DNA of 10,680 bases from a bacterium (lineage in GTDB: Bacteria > Patescibacteriota > Minisyncoccia > UBA6257 > 1-14-0-10-44-23). This document shows, piece after piece, positions 1-7,204 of this stretch; the first letter of the stretch is position 1; every line of letters starts with the position of its first letter. The notes beneath the pieces were generated by a model. It had not been told where the DNA came from. It saw only the letters and a list, made by a program, of their open reading frames with translations, and did no database searches. The DNA is taken from the NCBI GenBank assembly GCA_030699515.1, contig JAUYME010000058.1, positions 1 through 10,680 on the forward strand, read 5' to 3'. A program made the translations under genes and the position numbers.

Positions 1-609
1 TGAATCTATGGGCTGAAAGTTTTCGGGCTGATCAAGCTCCGGAACTTCTTGGACAGTATCTGTTTGTGGGGCGGATTTTTGTTCCGCTTGCTGTTTTTGA
101 GACTCATGAGCCAATGATCCTTGCTTAATGCTGGCAAAGGCGGACATTGGTTTTTTAGTTGTGCTTTCTTCTGTTTGAGAAGCAGAAGAAAGAGTTTGGC
201 CTTGCTTGGCAAGCGAGTCTAAACTTATCGGTCGTAACTGTGATTGTCCTGTTTGGGGCTTGGTAGCTGCCATTTTCATCAGTGGCGACAGATCAATGTT
301 TTGGGTGGTTTTTAGTGCATCGGCTACGGGAACTAATATTTTTTGAGCAATTTTAGTGGTAATTTGGGCTGCAATAGGGTCGCTAACTCCAAGCTCGGCT
401 TTGATTGTGCTTTGGAAAGCTTCCGGCTTGACCATACCTATTGCCAAACGGGCAATATTTCTTGGAATAACTCGGCGCTTTTCCCAGCTAACTTTATAGC
501 TGTCGTTGATGTTTGTAATATGATTGGTAGCTTCAAATGAGCCGAGCCAATCGCGGATGGCTTCAGGGAGGAGATCGTATCTTTCTTTAGCGTTTGTTTT
601 TGTTTGCAT
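1..609 (-). CDS. Partial helical protein of the T4SS-like operon, function unknown (runs off left edge)
   Basis: An open frame of 203 codons runs from an ATG at 609 to the window edge without a stop, so only the N-terminal part is visible. Residues about 11-100 form a compact helical domain (begins LLPEAIRDWLGSFEA, ends IAQKILVPVADALK) that resembles the small helical domains often seen in uncharacterised CPR proteins next to secretion or pilus genes; I recall this pattern but could not search it. From about residue 101 the chain becomes polar and low in complexity (rich in Gln, Ser, Thr, Lys, Pro), probably disordered. There is no signal peptide or membrane segment, so it is likely cytoplasmic. 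The ATG lies 2 nt after the stop of the VirB6-like gene, so the two are almost surely co-transcribed and translationally coupled. There is no Shine-Dalgarno sequence before it. No function can be assigned. Confidence 0.8.
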   Translation of the reverse strand, partial: MQTKTNAKERYDLLPEAIRDWLGSFEATNHITNINDSYKVSWEKRRVIPRNIARLAIGMVKPEAFQSTIKAELGVSDPIAAQITTKIAQKILVPVADALKTTQNIDLSPLMKMAATKPQTGQSQLRPISLDSLAKQGQTLSSASQTEESTTKKPMSAFASIKQGSLAHESQKQQAEQKSAPQTDTVQEVPELDQPENFQPIDS

Positions 610-611
610 TT

Positions 612-3056
612 TTAGCTATCGGGAGATGAAATCCTGTCTTGGGACAAGATTTTTAGTTTTCTGTATGCGTCTTTATTCTCTTCTTTACTTTCTGATCTTG
701 TAACAGAGGTCTTCTTGGCTTCTTCAAGTTCTTTCTTCTTCTTTTCTAGCGTTGCATTAAGCTGTTCGTAATTTACTTTAGAATCTTTATTCCGTTCACC
801 CTTACTAATCTGAGAAGTGATGTCGGATATTTCTTTGGATATTTCTTGGATGTTTTCCTCTAGCATTTTTCTTGCAGCCTCCTCTCCGCTTTGGGCAGCA
901 ACCTCTGGGGCTGCCAGGCGCCTCAATCTAGTTTTTAGCACAGAGCTATTTTCACTTGAGGCTTTTTGGTAATAATTCATTAAAGCCTTTTCATTGAGTT
1001 TTTTGACCATGGCGCCGGCTATTTTAGGGGTAACTTTTTTGATTTGCAGAAGTTCGCTGCCTGACATTCCAGCTAGTATCTTATCAATATCCTTTCCTGT
1101 TACTTCAGCGGCAAGCTCGGGGTTAGCATTAAATATTTCTTTAATGCCCGGCACCCCTTCTCCGCTTGGAGCATCTTCGGCTTGGCTAATGTTGAAGGCG
1201 CGCTGACTTGATTCCATCAGATCTTTTATCTTATCCTTGCCAAACTTGCCAAGCTCGCCAGACTTTTTCCTCTTAGTGGCTTCCATTAAGTAAGCTGCCT
1301 TATCAATATCTCCAGATGGTAGAGGGCCTTGGCCAATTGCATCAAACTGTTTATTGCTAAGGCTGCCATAAAGCGCTGCCTGGCGTTTTTTAACTCTCTC
1401 AGAAGCGCTGGCTTTTGCTGCAAGTTTATTAGCCGTTTCTTGAGCTCCGCCTCTAGTAAGACTGCCTGTCGCAAGACGGCCCAAAAAGCCCTTTACTCCT
1501 GTTTCTGTGGCTCCGGCGCTTGCAACATTAGATCCCATACGAGCCGCTCCCCTTCCAGCTCTTTTAACTCCTTCTTCTGCTTTTTTACCGCCCTTATATC
1601 CAATGCCTGCTCCAGCCAGGGCGCCTAGTGCACCCAACCCGCTTGCGCCAAGCGCAGCACCTGCTGCCCCGCCAGCAACTTTCCCTGGGTTTCTAAGTGC
1701 GTATTTGCCAGCTTTCTTTGATCCGCCTTTAACTTTTGAGCCAATCCAGCCGGCTGCCATAAGGCCGGCTGCAGAACCGAACAAAGAAAACTTTTTGCTT
1801 ACAACAAGCCCGCCAATAATTAAACCGACGATGAAGAGAACATTAAAGACCATTAGGGTAAGATAGGCAAAGGTACTTCCACCGGCTAAAACTTTTATTT
1901 CGCTGTAAACTCCGTCCGCGCCAAGATTATTCATTACCTGAGTTGAGCGAACTGCAAGCCAGATAAAGAAAGAGACTGTGGGTAGATATATTGCCCACTT
2001 CATAAAGGCGGCCCACCATTGATCCCACCTTTCCTTAAGTACCGGCATTACAGAAATTGGCCAAATAATAGGCATAAGAATTAACAGAAAGCCGATATAG
2101 AAGCTTCGGACAAGCACCATTATTCCTACCGCCAATAAAGAGATGGTTAAGAGCAGGGTTAGCACTACGGCAAGCAAAAGACCCTGGAAAATTTTAAAGA
2201 ACTGTGTCCAATCATCTTCATTAAGCGGGGTTTGGAGTTCAATGATTTTTTTATCTACAGCGCCTGCCTGCACGTCTTTTAGGGCTCTATCAGCAGCTTC
2301 GCCACTCACTGATGTTCCATCCGAATACTTTATGTAGTCTACTTTTGTGCCAAAGGCTAAAATTATTTGCTGAGGATTGAGGGCTTTTCCAAGCTCTCTT
2401 TCGTCAAAAGCTTCAGAGAAGACTCCGGTAAATACATTGGTGGTGTCTAAAATAAATCCGGCAATAAAGAAGCTAAAGTTAACCAGAATCGCAGCGATAA
2501 TTAAGCGCTTAAGCATGGTCTTTGCGCTCCACTTATCAAAGTGAAGAATGGTAGCAAAGGCCATAATGATAATGGCTAAAATAAAGAGAACGTTGGTAAA
2601 GCTTAGAGTCAGTCCAAAGCCGATGGTAACTAGAGGGAGGATTGCTATTTTGGTTCCCAAAAAGACCATCATTTTCAAAAACACAGCCGCCAGTCCCAAA
2701 AGAAAAGCGAAAAACGAACCAAGTGCTGACAAAGTACCGAGAATAACATAGCGCAGGCCCTTGGTAACACCACAAACTAACTCGTCCCAATCACACTCAC
2801 CCCAGCGAATGTTAACGAGCGTGCCTGCAAAATTTATTACCCCTTCTGCGTCTCTTTCTCTTTGCTCCCTGCTGTTTTCGAAGGCTGCTTGTTCCTTTGC
2901 TGTGAGATTGTCAGTGGATGTGCTGTTACCGTCTTGAGCAAAGGCAGTATTGGCAAAAAGCGAGCTGAAGACTAAAGAAAGGATAAGCAAAAGTAGAATT
3001 GCGGGAGCAATTTTTTTAGATATTTTTTTCTTTTTGCTTAAAAAACTCATTAGCAT
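612..3056 (-). CDS. VirB6/TrbL-like polytopic membrane protein with signal peptide and long polar C-terminal tail
   Basis: 814 residues. Residues 1-40 are a typical signal sequence (basic start, hydrophobic 17-35, probable cleavage after AFA at 40). About eight membrane segments follow, near 103-127, 130-150, 153-171, 183-203, 290-315, 318-338, 353-370 and 396-418, with a polar loop at 205-285. A Gly/Ala-rich stretch (429-495) leads into a roughly 300-residue charged tail that ends in a likely coiled coil (735-785). Cys88 and Cys95 sit in a short exported loop and could form a disulfide. The architecture matches the VirB6/TrbL inner-membrane channel family of type IV secretion systems; the tail is much longer than in classical VirB6 (about 300 residues in total). 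The ATG overlaps the upstream TGA stop by one base (TGATG), indicating translational coupling; a second ATG at 3050 is an alternative. The family call is inferred from topology, not from a profile search. Confidence 0.8.
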   Translation of the reverse strand: MLMSFLSKKKKISKKIAPAILLLLILSLVFSSLFANTAFAQDGNSTSTDNLTAKEQAAFENSREQRERDAEGVINFAGTLVNIRWGECDWDELVCGVTKGLRYVILGTLSALGSFFAFLLGLAAVFLKMMVFLGTKIAILPLVTIGFGLTLSFTNVLFILAIIIMAFATILHFDKWSAKTMLKRLIIAAILVNFSFFIAGFILDTTNVFTGVFSEAFDERELGKALNPQQIILAFGTKVDYIKYSDGTSVSGEAADRALKDVQAGAVDKKIIELQTPLNEDDWTQFFKIFQGLLLAVVLTLLLTISLLAVGIMVLVRSFYIGFLLILMPIIWPISVMPVLKERWDQWWAAFMKWAIYLPTVSFFIWLAVRSTQVMNNLGADGVYSEIKVLAGGSTFAYLTLMVFNVLFIVGLIIGGLVVSKKFSLFGSAAGLMAAGWIGSKVKGGSKKAGKYALRNPGKVAGGAAGAALGASGLGALGALAGAGIGYKGGKKAEEGVKRAGRGAARMGSNVASAGATETGVKGFLGRLATGSLTRGGAQETANKLAAKASASERVKKRQAALYGSLSNKQFDAIGQGPLPSGDIDKAAYLMEATKRKKSGELGKFGKDKIKDLMESSQRAFNISQAEDAPSGEGVPGIKEIFNANPELAAEVTGKDIDKILAGMSGSELLQIKKVTPKIAGAMVKKLNEKALMNYYQKASSENSSVLKTRLRRLAAPEVAAQSGEEAARKMLEENIQEISKEISDITSQISKGERNKDSKVNYEQLNATLEKKKKELEEAKKTSVTRSESKEENKDAYRKLKILSQDRISSPDS

Positions 3057-4621
3057 CAGTTATTATTGAACGATCCCGATCCTCCCGATCCTCCAATGCC
3101 GCAAATGTTTTCTTGGCTATCTATCTCGTCTTGAGCAATCTGCTGTTCTGAAGCGACTCTTTCTTTTGAATTTTTAGCCGCTTCCGCATTGGCTATGCCG
3201 GCAAGCTCAATTTGCATATCTACCAGCTGATCCCAAGCGTTAAAAGTAATTTCCTCAATTTCTTCTTGGGAAGCTTCAAGCTCGGTAATGCTCTGGCTTT
3301 CAATTTGAATTCCAAATTCAAGGGTAGCAATTTTCCCGGCCGTGGTATCAATAAACGACTCGGCGCTCGTACAAGAATCCTCTTTCCCCTCCAGGTTTTG
3401 CAGGTGTTGCTCCCAAAGCAATTTAGTATTTTCTAAAATTTCCAGAGTAGCTCTTCTTTCAACAAGGGCGGCCGCTATGGAATCCAGCAGAGCTTGGCGA
3501 GAATTTTCAAAGGAAACATTGATAATGCCTTGATAACTCAAACAGGCCTGAAGCAAGTCTCCTTCAAGACCGTCGCAAGGAGTGGCTATAGGGTTTGGGG
3601 GTACAAAGTCGTTTCCGGGGTTGCTACTGCTAGTAAGGCCGCGAAGGCCGTTAACGCCTTCCCGAATAATTCTATTAATAAGGGCATTGGCGATATTAGC
3701 GACATAATCGGGAAGCTGTTCCGACTGAAGAATTAAATCAATATCAATGCTTAGGACTTTTTCAAGCAAGCCCTGCACAATTGATCCGGGGGTGGTAATT
3801 TTGCAGTTAAAGTCTCCATATTTTTTATCTCCGTCAATGTCGGGTCCTGATGCGGGGTTGCTGGTATCTCCACGCTCCTCACAGCTTTTAGTAGAAAGAA
3901 CTCCGCCTCCGGCCAAAGCTTCGTTTTGCGCAGCCTTAGAGGCGCTGGCCGCTCTGCGGTTAAGTTCTTCCTGGGTGATTAGGTAGCTTCCAAAGAAATT
4001 GTTTTGAGGCTGCCAAGCTTCGTAGAAACCTATCCAGCCTCCGCTTTCAAAGTTGTAGTAAAAGTTTTCAATATTTTTCACTATATCGTCTAAGGTACAA
4101 GTGATTGCGCTTCTAAAGTCTCGTCTTTGAGAAGCGGCAACATTTAGCTGAAGCTGAGTACTGAAAGGACTGCAAAGGAAACCAAAGCCCAACTCTTGAA
4201 TAACGGCTCCGGTGGCTAGGCCCACCGCATCATTTAAAAAGCCTTCCCAGTCTGTAACAAAGCGAGGCTCTCCCCCTCCGTTAATCCAATTGATGATATC
4301 GTCTGAAATTCTGTTCAGCAGCTGACGTTTTAAGGTGGCTAGGGCAAACTCTTCTATGTATTCAAGCTTTTGCTGAGCGGCGACGTTTGTTGTTGCGGCA
4401 GCAATAGTTCGGGCGAGTGCTTCAAGGCTTGGAATAGAAGCAATGAAGTCCAGTTTTCCGCCAGTCACATAAACTGTGATTGTTATCGCTTTGGCCTCAT
4501 TCTTTTGAAAAGAAAAACCAGGGCTTAGAGCAAGGGGGCTAAAGCCGATTAGTAAAATCAGCAATGCAACTACAGCTTTAGAAAGATTCATTTTTTGCTT
4601 TTTAGTTTTCAAAAATTTCAT
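3056..4621 (-). CDS. Exported eight-cysteine protein of the T4SS-like operon, function unknown
   Basis: 521 residues. A strong signal peptide occupies about 1-45 (basic KTKKQK, hydrophobic 16-33, likely cleavage after EAKA). The mature chain is predominantly helical and has no further clear membrane segment. Eight cysteines, at about 150, 175, 247, 273, 349, 360, 417 and 507, all lie in the exported part, which fits a disulfide-stabilised extracytoplasmic protein. Residues 430-505 are acidic and coiled-coil-like, and the last 15 residues are a Gly/Ser/Asn tail. It is placed between a single-pass membrane protein and the VirB6-like channel, a setting where VirB5- or pilus-associated components often occur, but I see no sequence signature that proves such a role. 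The start at 4621 overlaps the upstream gene by 20 nt. An in-frame ATG at 4591 also leaves a good signal peptide and would give a 10-nt gap instead. Stop is TGA. No Shine-Dalgarno is visible for either start. Confidence 0.8.
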   Translation of the reverse strand: MKFLKTKKQKMNLSKAVVALLILLIGFSPLALSPGFSFQKNEAKAITITVYVTGGKLDFIASIPSLEALARTIAAATTNVAAQQKLEYIEEFALATLKRQLLNRISDDIINWINGGGEPRFVTDWEGFLNDAVGLATGAVIQELGFGFLCSPFSTQLQLNVAASQRRDFRSAITCTLDDIVKNIENFYYNFESGGWIGFYEAWQPQNNFFGSYLITQEELNRRAASASKAAQNEALAGGGVLSTKSCEERGDTSNPASGPDIDGDKKYGDFNCKITTPGSIVQGLLEKVLSIDIDLILQSEQLPDYVANIANALINRIIREGVNGLRGLTSSSNPGNDFVPPNPIATPCDGLEGDLLQACLSYQGIINVSFENSRQALLDSIAAALVERRATLEILENTKLLWEQHLQNLEGKEDSCTSAESFIDTTAGKIATLEFGIQIESQSITELEASQEEIEEITFNAWDQLVDMQIELAGIANAEAAKNSKERVASEQQIAQDEIDSQENICGIGGSGGSGSFNNN

Positions 4622-5378
4622 TGTCTTTTATGTATTGATTCATATCGTTGCTTAGAAAAACAATTTCGTTTTCAATTTGCAGCCCAAAATCCGCAGCAAG
4701 GTAGGCTTGAAGGGGGTCATCTTCAAAATTTGCCAGTACCGCGTAGACATTTTGATGTGTTCCCAGAAGCGAAATTAGGTTGATGTGGTAGGCAAGCAAA
4801 TCACTTGGCACTTTTGTTTTGTAAAGACGGCCGATAGCATCGTCATAACTAGCGATAATTGACTGGAAGTTTGTTTCGGGCAGGTAGGCGTAGTTGATTG
4901 TTTCTGCATTTTTGAATGCAGTATTTACAATGTCGTTAATTTCTTCAAAATACTCTGCTTGCTTTTCTTTTATGTTTGACTCTGTGCTTTGAATTTGGCT
5001 TAATCCCGCCTGATAACGAAGCTGGTCAGGGTTGAAATTCTTTAAGCCTTCCTGGATGGTCTTATCCAGAAGCTTTTCCGGGTCCAGGGCGGCAATTTGT
5101 GTTTCATCGGAACTTCCCTGTGTGGGCCCTTGGGGGTTTAGCTCTGCAATTTCTCTGGCAATAACTTCGCTGATGTCATTGGTTAGATTTGACTTGGCCG
5201 GACTGGTAATTTTTTTGAATTCTTCAAAGTTTGAAAGGTTTGGACTTCTAACAATTTCTGTGCGCAGATAAGACTCATCACCAAAAATCCAGATAAGCAA
5301 GGTTAAAAGCCCAGTAACCAAAATTACTGTGGCAAGGGTAGCCTTAAGAATATTTTTATACGAAATCTGGGCTTTCAT
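4602..5378 (-). CDS. Single-pass membrane-anchored helical protein, first gene of the T4SS-like operon
   Basis: 258 residues. A basic N-terminus is followed by one hydrophobic segment (about 11-32), then roughly 225 residues of helical, Gln/Asn/Glu-rich sequence with no cysteine. The layout suggests an N-in anchor with an extracytoplasmic domain. Residues around 195-225 (VPSDLLAYHINLISLLGTHQ) recall a pattern I associate with unnamed CPR proteins that accompany VirB6-like genes; this is memory, not a search. It is the first gene of the leftward operon, with a 131-bp divergent intergenic region upstream, and its 3' end overlaps the next gene by 20 nt if that gene starts at 4621. A bitopic component of the secretion or pilus envelope complex is a reasonable inference, but no enzymatic motif is present. 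The start ATG has no Shine-Dalgarno. Confidence 0.78.
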   Translation of the reverse strand: MKAQISYKNILKATLATVILVTGLLTLLIWIFGDESYLRTEIVRSPNLSNFEEFKKITSPAKSNLTNDISEVIAREIAELNPQGPTQGSSDETQIAALDPEKLLDKTIQEGLKNFNPDQLRYQAGLSQIQSTESNIKEKQAEYFEEINDIVNTAFKNAETINYAYLPETNFQSIIASYDDAIGRLYKTKVPSDLLAYHINLISLLGTHQNVYAVLANFEDDPLQAYLAADFGLQIENEIVFLSNDMNQYIKDNEIFEN

Positions 5379-5509
5379 TCAACAAAGCCTAAAGAGCCAT
5401 ATATGATGTAGCTCTGCATTCATTCTAACATTAAAGATGGGCGGAATAAGTAACAGGGCTGTGCTAAAGTTAATTAAAGTCATAGTTTCGTAGCTCCAAA
5501 CAAAAGTTT
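5379..5509. other. Divergent intergenic region between the leftward operon and the plus-strand membrane gene
   Basis: 131 bp, AT-rich, no open frame of note. It must hold promoters for both directions. A leftward extended -10 is the best candidate (separate entry). For the rightward gene only weak hexamers are seen: CATAGT at 5481-5486 and TAAAGT preceded by TGC at 5465-5470, neither with a convincing -35. A short inverted repeat, AGAGC (5393-5397) and GCTCT (5411-5415), could form a hairpin at the start of the leftward transcript. Confidence 0.6.
5422..5430 (-). promoter_or_regulatory. Candidate extended -10 promoter for the leftward operon
   Basis: Read on the minus strand, TGT-TAGAAT matches an extended -10 element (TG one base before a hexamer with one mismatch to TATAAT). 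The -35 position (CTTATT with a 17-bp spacer) is poor. Transcription would start near 5415, giving a leader of about 37 nt before the ATG at 5378. Confidence 0.35.
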
Positions 5510-6187
5510 ATGGGAGGAAATAAGAAAAAGAGTAAGGGTTTGGGCGAAATGGGCCTTTTGTTTTTATTGTTTATCGCCATTCCCTTCGATCTTTTGGGCT
5601 TTATCCCGCTGATTGGAATTGTAATAGGTATTATGGGGATTTTGGTAATCCGCCTAATTCTTTTTATTATGGGTATTGGCGGAATGGCGGTGTTAGCTTC
5701 TACGATGATCGGTTTTATGGTAGAGATTATACCCGGATTGTCGGAAGCGGCTCCAACATCAACGCTATTTGTGATTGCTGTTTACTTTATATCTAAGGCT
5801 GAGAAGAAGGCCGCTTCTGCCCTGGGCGGGGAGGATGAAGAAAAAGATCCGGTTTTACGAGAGAGAGATAGAATGCAAAAGAATAGAGCCTCGGTTGCAC
5901 AAAGAAGACAGGGGGCAATACAAAGAGCCAGGGAGAGGAGAGAGGGAGCTGTTTCGGCAGATGATGACACTGAACAAGGAGCGGCAAATACAGGGCCATT
6001 AAGGCAAAGGTCCACAGTGCAGAGCGGGCCTATTGTCGGGGCAAGGCAGGCTAGACGCGAGACTCCTTTGCTTGGCGGGCCTGCCAGATTTTCAGAAAAC
6101 AGAGAGCGTCTTGAGCGCGCAGAGCGGTCTAAGAAGAAGCAGGAGATGACAAGAAACGAGAGTGAAAGGCTAAGAAAAGCTGCGTAA
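5510..6187 (+). CDS. Multi-pass membrane protein with Arg-rich cytoplasmic tail, function unknown
   Basis: 225 residues. After a basic start (GGNKKKSKG), residues 14-95 are almost continuously hydrophobic, enough for three or four membrane segments (about 14-30, 31-55, 57-72, 82-95), with a conserved-looking IIPGLSEAAPTS turn before the last. Residues 96-225 are polar and very rich in Arg, Glu, Gln and Lys, probably helical or disordered and cytoplasmic. It is divergent from the T4SS-like operon, and small membrane proteins of this shape are common beside such operons in CPR genomes, so a role in the same envelope machine is plausible but unproven. The last 59 nt overlap the 3' end of ksgA on the other strand. 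There is no Shine-Dalgarno upstream; a GGGAGGA string occurs just after the ATG, where it cannot serve this start. ATG at 5549 (Met14) is an alternative start that would remove the basic N-terminus. Confidence 0.75.
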   Translation: MGGNKKKSKGLGEMGLLFLLFIAIPFDLLGFIPLIGIVIGIMGILVIRLILFIMGIGGMAVLASTMIGFMVEIIPGLSEAAPTSTLFVIAVYFISKAEKKAASALGGEDEEKDPVLRERDRMQKNRASVAQRRQGAIQRARERREGAVSADDDTEQGAANTGPLRQRSTVQSGPIVGARQARRETPLLGGPARFSENRERLERAERSKKKQEMTRNESERLRKAA

Positions 6188-6947
6188 GCTCTTCGCCGCT
6201 AAGTTCTCTGGCCCGAGTTTTTTCGTGCAAACCTTGGGATTGTAAAAATTCTAAAAGCTTTGATTTTTCTATATCTTTATAGCTATCAGACAAATTATTA
6301 AGCAAAGTTTTCTTTGGCTGTTTAAAAGCAGATTTTAGAAAAGCATAGTATTGAAGTAGCTGTTCTTTATTTGGGTGGTCTTTTTTTGTGGTGAGTTGAA
6401 TAATTGCAGAGCTGACTTGGGGAGGAGGGTCAAAATCGTCCGGGCTAAGGCGCATCAGAATTTTTGCCTCTGCCCAGCCGGAAGTGATTGCGGAAAGCAG
6501 GTTATTATCCCCTTTTTGGCTGCTTAGTTTTTTTGCCACTTCTTCTTGAATGGTTAAAATTACCGTTTTTGGCTTGTTCTCTAGTTCGGAAATGATTCTT
6601 AGAAGGCGGCCGGTGATGTAGTAAGGAATGTTGCCAACTATATGGTAGGAGGGTTGTTTGTGGGAAAGTTCCTCAAGCTTTAGGAGCGCATCGGCTTCTT
6701 CAATGTCAAAATTTTCCTTTGTTTTGGCTAAATCTTGATAAAGTTTTAGGGCTAGACGGCGGTCTTTTTCCAGTGCGATAAGCTTGGCGCCGGATTTTTT
6801 TACCGCTTCAAAGAGCGGGTAGGTTAAAGCGCCTTTGCCGGGCCCAATTTCTATAACTAAATCGCCCGCTTCAAGCGGGATAGAATCTACAATTTTTTGC
6901 AGAGCAGATTGATTTGTTAGAAAGTGCTGGCCGAGGAATTTAGACAT
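6129..6947 (-). CDS. ksgA: 16S rRNA (adenine(1518)-N6/adenine(1519)-N6)-dimethyltransferase KsgA (RsmA)
   Basis: 272 residues, the usual KsgA length. It transfers four methyl groups from S-adenosylmethionine to two adjacent adenines in the 3' terminal helix 45 of 16S rRNA, a late step in 30S assembly. Visible motifs are GQHFL at 6-10 (usually GQNFL), the SAM-binding EIGPGKGALT at 33-42, the acidic residue E60 that would contact the ribose, catalytic motif IV NIPYYIT at 106-112, FDPPPQVSSAII at 172-183, KQPKKTLLNNL at 209-219 and RAREL near the C-terminus. The start is fixed by the N-terminal motif. The conserved fold ends near residue 261, so the final 11 residues, inside the convergent overlap with the membrane gene, are probably dispensable. 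A repeat of TAGGTTA heptamers starts only 7 bp upstream of the ATG, so the promoter or leader must include it. No Shine-Dalgarno is present. Confidence 0.96.
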   Translation of the reverse strand: MSKFLGQHFLTNQSALQKIVDSIPLEAGDLVIEIGPGKGALTYPLFEAVKKSGAKLIALEKDRRLALKLYQDLAKTKENFDIEEADALLKLEELSHKQPSYHIVGNIPYYITGRLLRIISELENKPKTVILTIQEEVAKKLSSQKGDNNLLSAITSGWAEAKILMRLSPDDFDPPPQVSSAIIQLTTKKDHPNKEQLLQYYAFLKSAFKQPKKTLLNNLSDSYKDIEKSKLLEFLQSQGLHEKTRARELSGEELTQLFLAFHSRFLSSPASS

Positions 6948-6954
6948 AGGAATT

Positions 6955-6975
6955 TAGGTTATAGGTTATAGGTTA
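6955..6975 (+). repeat. Three tandem copies of heptamer TAGGTTA, upstream of ksgA
   Basis: Exact three-fold TAGGTTA. On the minus strand it reads TAACCTA, and the junctions create TATAAC hexamers (6958-6963 and 6965-6970) that match a -10 box at five of six positions and would give ksgA a leader of about 4 to 11 nt. A -35 was not found. Confidence 0.75.
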
Positions 6976-6999
6976 CCCTTCGCCCATGCTCAGGGCAAG

Positions 7000-7009
7000 T
7001 AGGTTATAG
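7000..7009 (+). repeat. Isolated heptamer-family copy TAGGTTATAG
   Basis: One full TAGGTTA unit plus TAG of the next, in the same orientation as the array at 6955-6975 and separated from it by a CCCTTCG...GGGCAAG segment. Confidence 0.6.
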
Positions 7010-7023
7010 AATAAAAGAGGAAA

Positions 7024-7069
7024 CCACCCACAATGCTGTTATGACCAGTCATAACAGCATTGTGGGTGG
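7024..7069. repeat. Near-perfect palindrome: 22-bp arms, 2-nt centre
   Basis: Left arm 7024-7045 (starts CCACCCACAATGCTG) is exactly complementary to right arm 7048-7069, with only CA between them. In RNA it would be an extremely stable hairpin. Read on the minus strand it is followed by TTTCCTCTTTTATT, so it might act as a terminator for the helicase transcript, but the U-tract is interrupted. The region before it contains GGAAACC. A transposon-type or recombination site is an alternative, as is a fold-back assembly artefact. Confidence 0.85.
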
Positions 7070-7161
7070 GAAAGTGGTCTAGCACTTGGTTCACTAGGTG
7101 GTTTATTGGCACGAGGTCGATTAGTGCGTATGAATACTGGGTTTCTGGGTATTTAAAGCAG

Positions 7162-7199
7162 GAATTATATAATTTATTCCATAATAAATTATATAATTC
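7162..7199. repeat. AT-rich perfect inverted repeat: 17-bp arms, CCAT loop
   Basis: GAATTATATAATTTATT at 7162-7178 is exactly complementary to 7183-7199, loop CCAT. It lies immediately inside the right-end heptamer repeat. It has no GC stem, so it is a poor intrinsic terminator by itself. It could act as a cruciform-forming or protein-binding site; function unknown. Confidence 0.8.
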
Positions 7200-7204
7200 T
7201 TTTG

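Noticed and set aside
6..212. Small minus-strand ORF of 68 codons at the left edge
   Set aside because: It is out of frame with the 203-codon partial gene that covers the same DNA and is coupled to the operon.
1329..1866. Plus-strand frames opposite the Gly/Ala-rich part of the VirB6-like gene
   Set aside because: Ala/Pro-rich antisense shadows of a biased coding sequence.
3056..3058. TGA as a recoded sense codon (as in some CPR lineages)
   Set aside because: Here TGA ends a complete protein and overlaps the next ATG in a classical TGATG junction, and the large genes have no in-frame TGA.
5513..5519. GGGAGGA as a Shine-Dalgarno for a downstream start of the membrane protein
   Set aside because: It lies just after the ATG at 5510; the next in-frame ATG (5549) is about 30 nt away, too far for ribosome binding.
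6955..7009. CRISPR array from the repeated TAGGTTA units
   Set aside because: The unit is 7 bp, tandem without regular spacers, and no cas gene is nearby.
7070..7135. tRNA-like stretch (AGTGGTCTAGC ... GGTTCACTAGG)
   Set aside because: No 7-bp acceptor stem, no anticodon arm, and the D-like and T-like motifs are in the wrong spacing.
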